Source: Marmoricola endophyticus (GTDB lineage Bacteria; Actinomycetota; Actinomycetes; Propionibacteriales; Nocardioidaceae). Taken from it: a DNA stretch of 64,000 bases. A program made the position numbers and the translations under genes. Of the stretch, positions 18,635-27,767 are shown piece by piece. The stretch is from assembly GCF_014644415.1 (NCBI RefSeq), contig NZ_BMKQ01000001.1, positions 2,553,119-2,617,118 on the forward strand. The letters run 5' to 3'. A model generated the notes under the pieces. That model was not told where the DNA came from, ran no database searches, and saw only the letters and a list, made by a program, of their open reading frames with translations. Every line of letters begins with the position of its first letter. Positions within the stretch are counted from its first letter, which is position 1.

Positions 18635-19774
18635 GTGAGCGACCTGTTCTGGCCCGGCGACGCGCGGGCGGGCTCGTGCTGCAGCGAGGCGTCGTACGTC
18701 GCGGCGATGGTGCAGGTGGAGCGGGCCTGGCTGGCGGTGCTCGCCGACGCGGGGCTGACCACCGCCGCGCCGCTGCCCTTCGAGGGCATCGCTGCCGGCA
18801 CGCTGGACGCGGAGTCGGCCGGCAACCCCGTGCTGGCGCTGGTCTCGACGCTGCGCGACCTCTCCGGCAACTCGTGGGTGCATCGCGGGCTGACCAGCCA
18901 GGACGTGGTCGACACGGCGCTGGTGCTGCTGCTGCGCGAGGCGGTGGCGACGGTGCGCGAGCACCTCCGGGCACAGGTCACGGCGCTCGTCGGTGTCGTC
19001 CGCGACCACCGCGGGACCCCGCTGGTCCTGCGGACCCTGACCCAGCCGGCCCTGCCCGGCACGGTCGGTGGCAAGGCGGCCGGCTGGCTGCACGCGGTGC
19101 TCGACCTGGTCGAGGAGCTGGACGCGCTGGTGTTCCCGGTGCAGCTCGGCGGTGCCGCCGGCACGATGGCCGCGGCCGTCGAGCTCGGCCTCGACCCGGC
19201 CGCCGCCCGAGCCGGGCTCGCGTCGCGCCTGGGCCTCGCCGACGCGCGCGCATGGCACACCGACCGTGCACCCGTGACCCGGGTGGGGGACGCGCTGGTC
19301 CGCTGCACCGACGCGTGGGGGCGGATCGCCTCCGACGTGCTCGCGCTGACCCGGCTCGGTCTGCTCTCCGAGGGCGCCGGCGGTGGCTCCTCGACGATGC
19401 CCGGCAAGGCGAACCCCGTCCGCTCGGTGCTGCTGCGGCGGGCCGCGATCGCTGCCCCCGGCCTCGCCTCGACCCTCCACCTGTCCGCCGCGCTGCAGGT
19501 CGACGAGCGTGCGGACGGCGCCTGGCACGCCGAGTGGGACACGCTGCGTCTGCTCGCCCGTCGTACGGTCGTCGCCGCTGCGCACGCCGACGACCTGCTG
19601 ACCGGCCTCGTCGTCCACGCCGGCGCGGCGTCGGCCGACCTCGACGCCCACGACGTGCGCGGCGAGCAGCGCGCGATGGCTGACCTCGCCGGGCACCCCC
19701 CGGCACCGACCTACCTGGGCGAGACCGACCGTCTCGTCGACGACGCGCTCGCCCGAGCGGAGGAGCACCGATGA
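18635..19774 (+). CDS. pcaB: 3-carboxy-cis,cis-muconate cycloisomerase
   Basis: A 379-residue member of the fumarase/argininosuccinate lyase superfamily. It carries GLTSQDVVDT (85-94) and the signature GSSTMPGKANP (251-261) with the catalytic loop Ser. PcaB lactonises 3-carboxymuconate to 4-carboxymuconolactone in the protocatechuate branch. The assignment is fixed by the overlapping pcaL gene, which encodes the next two steps. The GTG at 18635 is chosen because it begins the conserved SDLFWPGD N terminus; the frame runs open far upstream without other support. No pcaGH (ring-cleavage) genes are in the window. Confidence 0.92.
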   Translation: MSDLFWPGDARAGSCCSEASYVAAMVQVERAWLAVLADAGLTTAAPLPFEGIAAGTLDAESAGNPVLALVSTLRDLSGNSWVHRGLTSQDVVDTALVLLLREAVATVREHLRAQVTALVGVVRDHRGTPLVLRTLTQPALPGTVGGKAAGWLHAVLDLVEELDALVFPVQLGGAAGTMAAAVELGLDPAAARAGLASRLGLADARAWHTDRAPVTRVGDALVRCTDAWGRIASDVLALTRLGLLSEGAGGGSSTMPGKANPVRSVLLRRAAIAAPGLASTLHLSAALQVDERADGAWHAEWDTLRLLARRTVVAAAHADDLLTGLVVHAGAASADLDAHDVRGEQRAMADLAGHPPAPTYLGETDRLVDDALARAEEHR

Positions 19775-20961
19775 TCCCTGGCATCACCGGCTACCGGATG
19801 ACCGGCGCCGCCCACCGCGAGCAGCTGCCGCTGCTGGTGCTGGGGCCGTCGCTGGGCACGTCGGCGACGGCCCTGTGGACCGACTGCGCGGCCGGCGTGA
19901 CGCCGTACTTCGACGTCGTGGCCTGGGACCTGCCAGGGCACGGGCACAACACGGGCGCCGCGGCCGAGTCGTTCACCATGGCCGAGCTGGCCGCGGGCGT
20001 GCTGCGGGTCGTCGACGACGTGCTCGAGCAGCGCGGCGAGGCCGGTGGCTCGTTCGCGTACGCCGGTGACTCGGTCGGCGGTGCCGTCGGCCTCCAGCTC
20101 CTGCTCGACCACCCGCGACGGATCGCCTCCGCGCTGCTCTGCTGCACCGCGGCGCGCTTCGGCGAGCCCTCCTCCTGGCACGAGCGGATCGCGCAGGTCC
20201 GGGCGAGCGGCACGGCCGCGCTCACGGCGTCCTCGGCCGAGCGCTGGTTCGCCCCCGGGTCGCTCGAACGGCACCCGGAGACGGGCTCGGCGCTGCTGCA
20301 CGCGCTGCAGTCGACCGACGACACCGGGTACGTCCAGGTCTGCGAGGCGCTGGCCGACTTCGACGTACGTGACCGGCTCGGCGAGATCGCCGGCCCGCTG
20401 GTCGCGGTCGCCGGCGCCCACGACGTCGCGACCCCGCCGGAGCTGCTGACCGAGATCGTCGAGGGGGTCCAGGACGGCCGCCTCGTCGTGCTGGACGACG
20501 TCGCGCACCTGGCGCCGGCCGAGGCGCCGGAGCAGGTCGCGGCGCTGGTCCTCGAGGCCGCCGGGATCGAGGAGCCGTCCTCGCCGGCGACCTCCGAGCG
20601 GTACGACGCCGGCCTCGCCGTGCGCCGCGAGGTGCTCGGCGACGCGCACGTCGACGCCTCGCTGGAGAGGATCACCGACCTCACCCGCGACTTCCAGACG
20701 ATGATCACCGAGTACGCCTGGGGCAGCGTCTGGACCCGCCCCGGGCTGGACCGCCGCAGCCGGTCGATGATCACCCTGACGGCGCTCGTCGCCCGGGGCC
20801 ACCACGAGGAGCTGGCCATGCACCTGCGTGCCGCGCTGCGCAACGGGCTCACCGTCGAGGAGATCGGCGAGGTGCTGCTGCAGTCCGCGATCTACTGCGG
20901 CGTGCCCGACGCCAACACCGCGTTCCGGATCGCCCAGGAGGTCCTCGCCGAGGAGGCGTGA
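19771..20961 (+). CDS. pcaL: PcaL: 3-oxoadipate enol-lactonase fused to 4-carboxymuconolactone decarboxylase
   Basis: A 396-residue two-domain fusion. Residues 1-260 form an alpha/beta hydrolase (PcaD) with nucleophile Ser101 in GDSVGG, Asp218 and His246. Residues about 275-396 form the carboxymuconolactone decarboxylase domain (PcaC), with RSRSMITLTALVARG and HEELAMHLRAALRNG. Together they convert 4-carboxymuconolactone to 3-oxoadipate. This PcaD-PcaC fusion is typical of actinobacteria. The ATG overlaps the pcaB stop (ATGA), so the two genes are translationally coupled. Confidence 0.95.
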   Translation: MIPGITGYRMTGAAHREQLPLLVLGPSLGTSATALWTDCAAGVTPYFDVVAWDLPGHGHNTGAAAESFTMAELAAGVLRVVDDVLEQRGEAGGSFAYAGDSVGGAVGLQLLLDHPRRIASALLCCTAARFGEPSSWHERIAQVRASGTAALTASSAERWFAPGSLERHPETGSALLHALQSTDDTGYVQVCEALADFDVRDRLGEIAGPLVAVAGAHDVATPPELLTEIVEGVQDGRLVVLDDVAHLAPAEAPEQVAALVLEAAGIEEPSSPATSERYDAGLAVRREVLGDAHVDASLERITDLTRDFQTMITEYAWGSVWTRPGLDRRSRSMITLTALVARGHHEELAMHLRAALRNGLTVEEIGEVLLQSAIYCGVPDANTAFRIAQEVLAEEA

Positions 20962-21014
20962 GGCAGTGCGGCGTTTCGCTGCGGAGCGGGTGCCGCGGCG
21001 GGGATGATCGCCCG

Positions 21015-22037
21015 GTGCCTGCGCCGACCGGATCCTCGCCCCGACGCTCCCGCACCGTGCTGACCGGGATCAGCTCGCGCGCGTGGGAGCACCCGGCGGA
21101 CCGCGGCGCGCTGATCGCCATGCGGCGGCTGCGCGGTTTCGACACCATCCTCAGAGCACTGTCGTCGATGGTGCACGAGCGCGGCGTGCGCCTGGAGCTC
21201 CTGGGCTCCGCGGTCCGGGTCGACGAGCGCCAGTTCGGACGGCTGCACCGGCTCCTGGTGGAGGCCTGCACCACGCTGGACGCGCCGAGCGTGCCCGCGA
21301 TGTACGTCGTCGCCGACCCGTACCTCAACGCGCGCACCCTCGGGCTGGACCGGCCCAGCATCGTGGTCAACTCCGCGCTCGTGGACCTGCTCAGCGAGGA
21401 GGAGCTGCGGTTCGTCATCGGTCACGAGCTCGGCCACGCACTCAGTGGCCACGCGGTCTACCAGACGATGCTGGAGTGGATCCTCAGCCTCAGCGGGCTC
21501 CTCAGCGCGATCCCGGTGGGCGGGATCGCCTTCCGGGTGATCCAGAGTGCACTGCTGGAGTGGTCGCGGAAGGCGGAGCTCTCCGCCGACCGCGCGGGGC
21601 TGCTGGCGACCCAGGATCCGCAGACCGCGTTCCGGGTCCACATGCAGCTGGCCAGCGGTGGGCACCTCGAGGACCTCGACACCACGTCGTTCTTCGCGCA
21701 GGGAGCGTCGTACGACGCCGACGGCGACCTGCGCGAGTCGTTCCTGAAGGTGACGATGCTGGCCGAGCAGACCCACCCGTTCGCGGTGATCCGGGCGACC
21801 GAGCTGCGCCGGTGGGTGGAGTCGGGCGAGTACACCGCGTACCTCTCCGGCGCGTACCCGCGACGTGAGGACGACCCGACCGCGTCCGTGAGCGATGCCG
21901 CTCGCGATGCCGCCCGCGGCTACGCGACCGCCTTCGCCCAGACGGGCGATGCGTTGGGCAAGCTCGTGCACGACAGCGCGGGCGTGCTCGGCACCCTCAA
22001 GGGCTGGTGGGACGAGCGCTGGGGCCGCGAGGGCTGA
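21015..22037 (+). CDS. M48 family metallopeptidase
   Basis: A 340-residue protein with the zinc motif HELGH (His137 to His141) and a downstream AELSADRAG segment that supplies the third ligand Glu. A hydrophobic stretch after the motif (about residues 150-175) may be a membrane segment or a hydrophobic core helix. M48 members degrade membrane or small proteins; the substrate here is unknown. The C terminus is alanine-rich and amphipathic. The GTG at 21015 is preferred because the frame upstream runs into the pcaL stop region and is poorly coding. It stands 53 bases after pcaL and could be co-transcribed. Confidence 0.85.
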   Translation: MPAPTGSSPRRSRTVLTGISSRAWEHPADRGALIAMRRLRGFDTILRALSSMVHERGVRLELLGSAVRVDERQFGRLHRLLVEACTTLDAPSVPAMYVVADPYLNARTLGLDRPSIVVNSALVDLLSEEELRFVIGHELGHALSGHAVYQTMLEWILSLSGLLSAIPVGGIAFRVIQSALLEWSRKAELSADRAGLLATQDPQTAFRVHMQLASGGHLEDLDTTSFFAQGASYDADGDLRESFLKVTMLAEQTHPFAVIRATELRRWVESGEYTAYLSGAYPRREDDPTASVSDAARDAARGYATAFAQTGDALGKLVHDSAGVLGTLKGWWDERWGREG

Positions 22038-22060
22038 CGTGCCCGTCCGTGCGGCTCTCG

Positions 22061-23281
22061 CTACGACCGACGCGATCTGCGGAGGAGGCAGCCGGCGACG
22101 GCGCAGCACGCGGCGGCGACCGCGGTGGCGAGCGCCGGGCCCGTCTGGTCGAGGAGCGTCTGGATGCCGAGCGAACCCACGCTCTGGCCGAGAGCCAGCG
22201 CCACGAAGAGGGTCGAGGTCGCTGCTGCAGCGCCGGTGGGCCGTGACTGGCGAGCGATGAGGATCAGGGTGCTGGACATGCTCATGTACGCGAAGCCGAA
22301 GACGGCCATCGCGAGGTAGGCCCACCAGGCCTGGCCGGTCTGCTCGGCCAGGATCAGCGTGAGCAGCGCGACGACGAGCAGGCCACAGAGCAGGCGCCAC
22401 GCGCGCGTGGTGCCGAGGCCATCGGCGAGGAGGGAGGCCGTCGGGCCGAGCAGGCCCCCGAGCCCGAGGGCGATCCACAGCCACGCGACGTCCGGGGAGG
22501 CCACGGTCCCGGCGCCGTCGAGGATCAGCGGTCCGTAGCTCCAGACCAGGGCGGTGCCCAGGCCGACGAGCACGGCCGCGCTCGCCGGCCGCAGGAGCGC
22601 CCGAGCGGCGCCGGCCTCGGACGGGCCGGGCCGGGTGCGCCCGGAGGCGGCCACGGTGCCGGCCGAGGGCGATGCCAGACGCGCCGAGCGGCTCGGGACC
22701 AGGGCGCTCAGGGTGCACAGTGCGGCCATCACCAGCCAGGTCAGGGCGATCGACCACCCTGCGAAGCCGATCAGGCCGGCGACGACGAGGCCGACCGCGG
22801 TCCCGGTGTTGACCGTCGCCTGGACCAGGCTCGCCAGCGGCGGCGCGACCCGGGCATCGACGAGGCGGACGAGAGCGGGCGAGGCGAAGCCGGCCCCGAG
22901 CCCGGCGACGAACGCCGCGGCGACCAGCAGCCAGGGATCGCGCGCCAGCGCGATGCCCACGCAGCCGGCCGTCGCGGTCAGTCCGGCCAGGACGACGCCC
23001 GGCCCGGGCCTGCGGTCACAGAACCCGGCTGCGCCGACGGCCGCGAGGCAGTACGCGAAGAACTGGGCGGAGGCGGCGAGCCCGAAGCCGCCGGCCACGG
23101 CTGGCCGTTCGGCCGCCAGTCGCGGCCCGAACAGGCCGACCCCGAAGCGGGCCAACCCGTACGTCGTGGCGATCAGCATCGTCGCGGCCACGGCCAGCAC
23201 GACCGGCCGCACGACGTCACTCCCGCGGGCGCCGACTCCGGGGGTCGACGACCTCGGGACGAGGGGTGGAGCGACCTGCAC
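22061..23281 (-). CDS. MFS transporter, YbfB/YjiJ-like, probable drug efflux
   Basis: A 406-residue membrane protein with 12 predicted spans, an opening MLIATTYGLARFGVGLFGPRL segment and paired halves, as in YbfB/YjiJ-type MFS proteins. Translation begins at GTG 23281 behind a strong AGGAGGT ribosome binding site with 4-5 base spacing. It is divergent from a TetR gene, and two palindromes lie in the 50-base gap. This is the usual arrangement of a repressor-controlled efflux pump. The substrate cannot be read from sequence. Confidence 0.86.
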   Translation of the reverse strand: MQVAPPLVPRSSTPGVGARGSDVVRPVVLAVAATMLIATTYGLARFGVGLFGPRLAAERPAVAGGFGLAASAQFFAYCLAAVGAAGFCDRRPGPGVVLAGLTATAGCVGIALARDPWLLVAAAFVAGLGAGFASPALVRLVDARVAPPLASLVQATVNTGTAVGLVVAGLIGFAGWSIALTWLVMAALCTLSALVPSRSARLASPSAGTVAASGRTRPGPSEAGAARALLRPASAAVLVGLGTALVWSYGPLILDGAGTVASPDVAWLWIALGLGGLLGPTASLLADGLGTTRAWRLLCGLLVVALLTLILAEQTGQAWWAYLAMAVFGFAYMSMSSTLILIARQSRPTGAAAATSTLFVALALGQSVGSLGIQTLLDQTGPALATAVAAACCAVAGCLLRRSRRS

Positions 23282-23294
23282 GACGACCTCCTGA

Positions 23295-23325
23295 AACGAG
23301 CGTTATACGAAACGATCGTTATAGT
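23295..23325. promoter_or_regulatory. Tandem palindromic operator and -10 box between MFS and TetR genes
   Basis: AACGAGCGTT (23295-23304) and the perfect palindrome AACGATCGTT (23311-23320) are repeated at a 16-base interval, each followed by ATA. This is a likely TetR operator serving both directions. A TATAGT -10 box at 23320-23325 overlaps the second copy. It lies six bases before the GTG at 23332, which would make the TetR mRNA leaderless. Confidence 0.7.
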
Positions 23326-23331
23326 AAGCCC

Positions 23332-23919
23332 GTGGACGCGGACATGGTCAAGGCGCGCATCCTCGATGCGGCGGAGTCGTTGTTCTTCAACCAGGGCATC
23401 GCCGTGAGCGGGATGGACGACGTCGCACGAGCGGCAGAGGTCGCGATCGCGACGCTCTACAAGTACGGAGGGAGCAAGGACGAGCTGCTCAGCGCGGTGC
23501 TCCGTCGCCGACTGGATCTCTGGGTCGAGCACTGGGACGCGGCCCGCGCTCGCGCCGACGGCCCGGTGGATCGTGGCTTGGCCGTGTTCGACGCGCTCGA
23601 GACGTTCCGCGCCGCTGCTGCGCCCACCCAGTGGTGCTGCTTCCTGGCCACCGCGTCGGAACGGCCCGCGACGACGGCCGCCGAGCAGGACCCCGCGCTG
23701 ACGCTGACGCGGCAGGACAGCCGCGTGCTCGGCCGGCGGCTGCGCGCAGACCTCGAGGCCGCCGACGTGCCCGACCCTGCCGCGGTGGCCGCCGACCTCG
23801 TGCTCATCTACAACGGCGTCCTCGCCAGCCTCCTGAGGGGCTCGCCCGAGGCGCCCGTCCGACGGGCGAGAGCCCTCGCCGAGGCCAGGATCCGGACCGC
23901 GCTGACGGGCGCGCCGTGA
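23332..23919 (+). CDS. TetR family repressor
   Basis: A 195-residue regulator. The N-terminal helix-turn-helix (about 8-52) reads ILDAAESLFFNQGIAVSGMD and IATLYKYGGSKDELL, the standard TetR DNA-binding fold. The remaining helical domain would bind a ligand. The GTG at 23332 fits transcription start at the same base; the ATG at 23344 is an alternative. It probably represses itself and the divergent MFS gene. A convergent ABC permease ends 20 bases after its stop. Confidence 0.92.
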   Translation: MDADMVKARILDAAESLFFNQGIAVSGMDDVARAAEVAIATLYKYGGSKDELLSAVLRRRLDLWVEHWDAARARADGPVDRGLAVFDALETFRAAAAPTQWCCFLATASERPATTAAEQDPALTLTRQDSRVLGRRLRADLEAADVPDPAAVAADLVLIYNGVLASLLRGSPEAPVRRARALAEARIRTALTGAP

Positions 23920-23938
23920 AGCACGCTCCGGCGCGCCG

Positions 23939-24727
23939 TCAGCGGCCGGCTGCGCGCTTGTACTGCGCCACCGCGAACGGCACGAACGCCGCCAGGATGA
24001 TCACCACCCAGATCAGCGTGTAGATCACCGGGTGCTGCAGCGACCACGCGTCCGGCGTGGGGCCCGGGACGGTGTTGCCGAACAGCTCGCGCGCGGCCTG
24101 GGTGGTCGTGGAGACCGGGTTCCAGTCGGCGAAGACCCGCAGCGGCGTGGGGAAGTTCTGCGTCGGCACGAACGTGTTGGCGATGAAGGTCAGCGGGAAG
24201 ATCACGATGAACGAGGCGTTGTTGACCACCTCCGGGGTGCGGACCAGCAGCCCGACCGGTGCCATCAGCCAGGAGACCGCGAAGGCGAACGCGAGCAGCA
24301 CCACGATCGCGAGCACGAACTCGTACGGCGTGGTGTGCGGTCGCCAGCCGACCGCGAGGCCGGTCAGCAGCATCACCACGATCGAGACGACGTTGAGCAC
24401 CTGGTCGGCGACGGTCCGTCCGATCAGCACGGCGCCGCTGCGCATCGGCAGCGACCGGAACCGGTCGATCAGGCCCTTCTGCAGGTCCTCGGCCAGCGCA
24501 CCACCGGTCACCGTGGCACCGAAGATCACCGTCTGGCAGAGGATCCCGGGGAGCAGGAACGAGGCGTAGTCGATGCCCTCGATCGGGATCGCCGAGCCGA
24601 AGACGTAGCGGAACAGCAGCACGAACATGATCGGCGACAGCGTCGCGAAGACGATCAGGTCGGGGACCCGGCGGATCTTGGTGACGTTGCGCCGGGTGAT
24701 GACCAGGCTGTCGGACAGCAGGCTCAC
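23939..24727 (-). CDS. ABC-2 exporter permease (second Drr-type system)
   Basis: A 262-residue membrane protein with six predicted spans and the ABC-2 features LQKGLIDRFRSLPMRS and WNPVSTTTQAARELFGN. It closely parallels the permease at 11.3-12.1 kb, so the two systems are related paralogues. The GTG at 24727 overlaps the stop of the ATPase gene (GTGA). No biosynthetic genes adjoin this pair, so its cargo is unknown. Confidence 0.91.
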   Translation of the reverse strand: MSLLSDSLVITRRNVTKIRRVPDLIVFATLSPIMFVLLFRYVFGSAIPIEGIDYASFLLPGILCQTVIFGATVTGGALAEDLQKGLIDRFRSLPMRSGAVLIGRTVADQVLNVVSIVVMLLTGLAVGWRPHTTPYEFVLAIVVLLAFAFAVSWLMAPVGLLVRTPEVVNNASFIVIFPLTFIANTFVPTQNFPTPLRVFADWNPVSTTTQAARELFGNTVPGPTPDAWSLQHPVIYTLIWVVIILAAFVPFAVAQYKRAAGR

Positions 24728-25731
24728 GGCGAAACCTCCTCGGAGTCGGCGGCGTCCCCGGGCTGGTCGTCCTCCGCGGCGTGACCGGTCAGGGTCAGGA
24801 AGACGTCGTCGAGGTCGGGGCGACGCAGGCCGGCGTCGACGACGTCCATCCCCACGACCCGGTCCAGCGCGTCGCGCAGCACCGGCGCGCCGCCCTGGAC
24901 AGGCAGCGTCAGCCGCCGGGTCGCCCGGTCGAGGACCGGGGCGTCGACCCCGAGCGGTGCGAGCGACTCGGCCAGGCGGTCCAGGTCCGCCGCGTCGGCC
25001 ACGGTGAACACCAGCCGCTCTCCGCCCACCTGGGCCTTGAGCTCGTCGGCCGTGCCGCGGGCGATCACCCGTCCGCGATCGATCACGGCGATGGTGTCGG
25101 CCAGCCGGTCGGCCTCGTCGAGGTACTGGGTGGTCAGCAGGATCGTGGTCCCGTCCGTGACCAGGTCCTCGATGAACTCCCACATCGCCAGCCGGCTGCG
25201 CGGGTCCAGGCCCGTGGTCGGCTCGTCGAGGAAGAGCACCTGCGGTCCCGCGATCAGCGAGGCGGCGATGTCCAGGCGGCGACGCATGCCGCCGGAGTAG
25301 GTCTTGCTCGGACGGTCGGCCGCGTCCACGAGGTCGAAGCGCTCCAGCAGCTCGGTGGCTCGGGCCCGCGCCTGCTTGCGCGGCATCTGGAAGAGCTGAC
25401 CGACCATCTCGAGGTTCTCGAATCCGGTGAGGTACTCGTCGACGGCGGCGTACTGCCCGGTCAGCCCGATCACCGACCGGACCCGGTCGGGCTCCTTCGC
25501 CACGTCGATCCCCGCGACCGTGGCCGTCCCGCCGTCCGCGTCGAGCAGCGTGGTCAGCACCCTCACCGCGGTCGTCTTGCCGGCGCCGTTCGGGCCCAGC
25601 AGCCCCAGCACCTGGCCCCGCGGGACCTCGAGGTCGACGCCGTCCAGGGCACGGTGCTCGCCGAAGACCTTGACCAGTCCCTCGGCCCGGATCGCCGGCC
25701 CCGATGAGGATGCGTACGTCGTGCTCGCCAT
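24724..25731 (-). CDS. DrrA-type ABC exporter ATPase (second system)
   Basis: A 335-residue ATPase with Walker A GPNGAGKTT, signature YSGGMRRRLDIA, Walker B FLDEPTTGLDP, and the DrrA C-terminal domain ending in LDDVFLTLTGHAAED. It is the partner of the permease encoded downstream. The ATG at 25731 opens a 129-base gap shared with the divergent pcaF gene. Similarity to the NRPS-linked ATPase runs through the whole length. Confidence 0.92.
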   Translation of the reverse strand: MASTTYASSSGPAIRAEGLVKVFGEHRALDGVDLEVPRGQVLGLLGPNGAGKTTAVRVLTTLLDADGGTATVAGIDVAKEPDRVRSVIGLTGQYAAVDEYLTGFENLEMVGQLFQMPRKQARARATELLERFDLVDAADRPSKTYSGGMRRRLDIAASLIAGPQVLFLDEPTTGLDPRSRLAMWEFIEDLVTDGTTILLTTQYLDEADRLADTIAVIDRGRVIARGTADELKAQVGGERLVFTVADAADLDRLAESLAPLGVDAPVLDRATRRLTLPVQGGAPVLRDALDRVVGMDVVDAGLRRPDLDDVFLTLTGHAAEDDQPGDAADSEEVSP

Positions 25732-25763
25732 GGCGAGAACCCTAGGGGCGTCCTCCGACAGGA

Positions 25764-25787
25764 TCCGTCCTTTTGCGCTGGACGGAA
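25764..25787. promoter_or_regulatory. Inverted repeat upstream of pcaF, candidate IclR operator
   Basis: TCCGTCC (25764-25770) and GGACGGA (25780-25786) are perfect complements with a 9-base spacer. The right half, TTTTGCGCTGGACGGAA (25771-25787), matches 12 of 17 bases of the transporter/pcaB repeat at 18572-18588. It lies about 75 bases before the pcaF start and also faces the divergent exporter. Confidence 0.5.
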
Positions 25788-25860
25788 GGCGGACGGTGGG
25801 GCTGTCGGTGCCGTGGGCGAGGATGGCGGGCGTCACAGCACCCGGATGTCTGGAGGCCCC

Positions 25861-27051
25861 GTGCCCGAGTCCTACCTGTACGCCGCCGCCCGCACCCCGT
25901 TTGGCCGTTTCGGCGGCGCGCTGGCCGGCGTACGACCCGACGACCTCGCCGCCGTCGCGTTGTCCGGGGTGCTGGCCCGCGTGCCGGACCTGGACCCGAC
26001 GCGGATCGACGACGTGATCTGGGGTGCGGCCAACGGCGCCGGGGAGGACAACCGGAACGTCGGCCGGATGGCGGTGCTGCTGGCCGGGCTGCCGACGTCG
26101 GTGCCCGCCGCGACGGTGAACCGGCTGTGCGGGTCGAGCCTGGAGGCGCTGAACCAGGCGTCGCGGATGGTCGAGACGGGTGACGCGACGATCGCGGTGG
26201 CCGGTGGGGTGGAGTCGATGACCCGCGCGCCGTGGGTGCTGCCGAAGCCGTCGCGGGCGTACCCCGCCGGCAACCTCGAGGCGGTCTCGACCGCGCTCGG
26301 CTGGCGGCTGGTCAACGAGCGGATGCCCGAGGAGTGGACCGCCTCCCTGGGCGAGTGCAACGAGCAGATCGCCGACGAGCTGGGTCTGTCGCGACAGCGG
26401 CAGGACGAGTTCGCGGTCCGCTCGCACACGCTGGCCGACGAGGCGTGGGAGGCGGGGTTCTACGACGACCTGGTCGTGGACGTGCCCGAGGTCGACCTGG
26501 TCCGTGACGAGGGCATCCGCGCGGGCAGCACGACCGAGAAGCTGGCCGCGCTGAAGCCGTCGTTCCGCGCGGACGGCACGATCACGGCCGGCAACGCCTC
26601 GCCGCTCAGCGACGGCGCCGCGGCGCTGCTGGTGGCGGGCGAGGACGCCGGGCTCGGCATCGAACCGCTCGCCCGGATCGCCGGTCGTGGGGTCTACGCC
26701 AACGCGCCGCAGCGGTTCGGCCTCGCCCCGATCGAGGCTGCGGAGAAGGCGCTCGCCCGCGCCGGGATCGGCTGGTCCGACATCGCTGCGGTCGAGCTCA
26801 ACGAGGCGTTCGCCGCCCAGTCGCTGGGCTGCGTGGATGCCTGGGTCGAGCGCGGGCTGACCGATGCCGAGATGGTCAACGCCAAGGGTGGGGCGATCGC
26901 GATGGGCCACCCGCTGGGTGCCTCCGGTGCGCGGATCGTGGGCACGCTGGCCGGCCGGCTGCGCGAGTCCGGGGAGCGCTGGGGACTCGCGGCGATCTGC
27001 ATCGGGGTCGGCCAGGCACTGGCGGTCGTGCTCGAGAACCCGTCCGCATGA
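25861..27051 (+). CDS. pcaF: 3-oxoadipyl-CoA thiolase
   Basis: A 396-residue thiolase. Cys90 in [10 protein letters not shown] is the acyl-carrying residue, and His350 in [11 protein letters not shown] and Cys380 in CIGVGQ complete the active site. It would split 3-oxoadipyl-CoA into succinyl-CoA and acetyl-CoA, the last step of the beta-ketoadipate pathway. General acetyl-CoA acetyltransferases look alike; the overlapping CoA-transferase genes and the nearby pcaB-pcaL decide for PcaF. The GTG at 25861 has GGAGG four bases upstream, which selects it over an in-frame ATG at 25846. The stop overlaps pcaI (ATGA). Confidence 0.9.
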   Translation: MPESYLYAAARTPFGRFGGALAGVRPDDLAAVALSGVLARVPDLDPTRIDDVIWGAANGAGEDNRNVGRMAVLLAGLPTSVPAATVNRLCGSSLEALNQASRMVETGDATIAVAGGVESMTRAPWVLPKPSRAYPAGNLEAVSTALGWRLVNERMPEEWTASLGECNEQIADELGLSRQRQDEFAVRSHTLADEAWEAGFYDDLVVDVPEVDLVRDEGIRAGSTTEKLAALKPSFRADGTITAGNASPLSDGAAALLVAGEDAGLGIEPLARIAGRGVYANAPQRFGLAPIEAAEKALARAGIGWSDIAAVELNEAFAAQSLGCVDAWVERGLTDAEMVNAKGGAIAMGHPLGASGARIVGTLAGRLRESGERWGLAAICIGVGQALAVVLENPSA

Positions 27052-27767
27052 CGCAGGTCGTGTCGTCGTACGACGACGCCGTCGCCGGCATCGCCGACTC
27101 CTCGACGGTGCTGGTCGGCGGGTTCGGGCTGGCGGGGATGCCGGTGGAGCTGATCGACGCGCTGATCGACCAGGGGGCGAGCGACCTGACGGTGGTCTCC
27201 AACAACGCCGGAAACGGCGACACCGGCCTGGCGGCGCTGCTGGCGAAGGGTCGGGTGGCGAAGGTGATCTGCTCCTTCCCGCGCCAGCACGACTCGTGGG
27301 TCTTCGACGGTCTCTACCGTGCCGGGAAGGTCGAGCTGGAGCTGGTCCCGCAGGGCAACCTCGGCGAGCGGATGCGGGCGGCGGGTGCGGGGATCGGTGC
27401 GTTCTTCTGCCCGACCGGGGTCGGTACGCCGCTGGCTGAGGGCAAGGAGACCCGGGAGATCGACGGGCGGACCTATGTGCTCGAGTACCCGATCAAGGGC
27501 GACGTCGCGCTGGTCAAGGCGTACGTCGCCGACGAGATGGGCAACCTCGTCTATCGCAAGACGGCGCGCAACTTCGGGCCGGTGATGGCCACCGCCGCGG
27601 CGAGGACGGTCGTCCAGGTCGACCGGGTCGTGGGCGTCGGCGAGCTGGACCCCGAGGCGGTGGTGACACCCTCGATCTACGTCGACACCGTCGTCGCGGG
27701 GTCTCGACGGGCTCGACCGCCGGTGGTCGAGCCTGTCGAGACCTCCACTCCGGAGACGGTTCGATGA
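27048..27767 (+). CDS. pcaI: 3-oxoacid CoA-transferase subunit A, with a repeat-derived C terminus
   Basis: A 239-residue alpha subunit of the family I CoA-transferase that moves CoA from succinyl-CoA to 3-oxoadipate. [12 protein letters not shown] near residue 22 and [11 protein letters not shown] near 68 are family motifs. The last part, about residues 217-239 ([17 protein letters not shown] and after), is not enzyme sequence. It is the translation of a dispersed GGTCTCGAC...GTCGAGACC repeat at 27700-27743. The enzyme core is intact, so the gene is probably functional with an extended tail. The stop overlaps pcaJ (ATGA). Confidence 0.9.
   Translation: MTQVVSSYDDAVAGIADSSTVLVGGFGLAGMPVELIDALIDQGASDLTVVSNNAGNGDTGLAALLAKGRVAKVICSFPRQHDSWVFDGLYRAGKVELELVPQGNLGERMRAAGAGIGAFFCPTGVGTPLAEGKETREIDGRTYVLEYPIKGDVALVKAYVADEMGNLVYRKTARNFGPVMATAAARTVVQVDRVVGVGELDPEAVVTPSIYVDTVVAGSRRARPPVVEPVETSTPETVR
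27700..27743. repeat. Dispersed inverted repeat inside the 3' end of pcaI
   Basis: The copy opens with GGTCTCGACGGGCTCGACC and closes with GGTCGAGCCTGTCGAGACC, which are near complements around a short centre. It is read in frame as part of PcaI. Other copies lie at 35534, 38949, 56523, 59555 and 62072, with a partial one at 16106. Confidence 0.85.

Noticed and set aside
25861..27051. General acetyl-CoA acetyltransferase (ketone-body type) with a SCOT-like CoA-transferase
   Set aside because: Possible by family, but the nearby pcaB-pcaL block and the related operator ahead of both units make the beta-ketoadipate role more likely.
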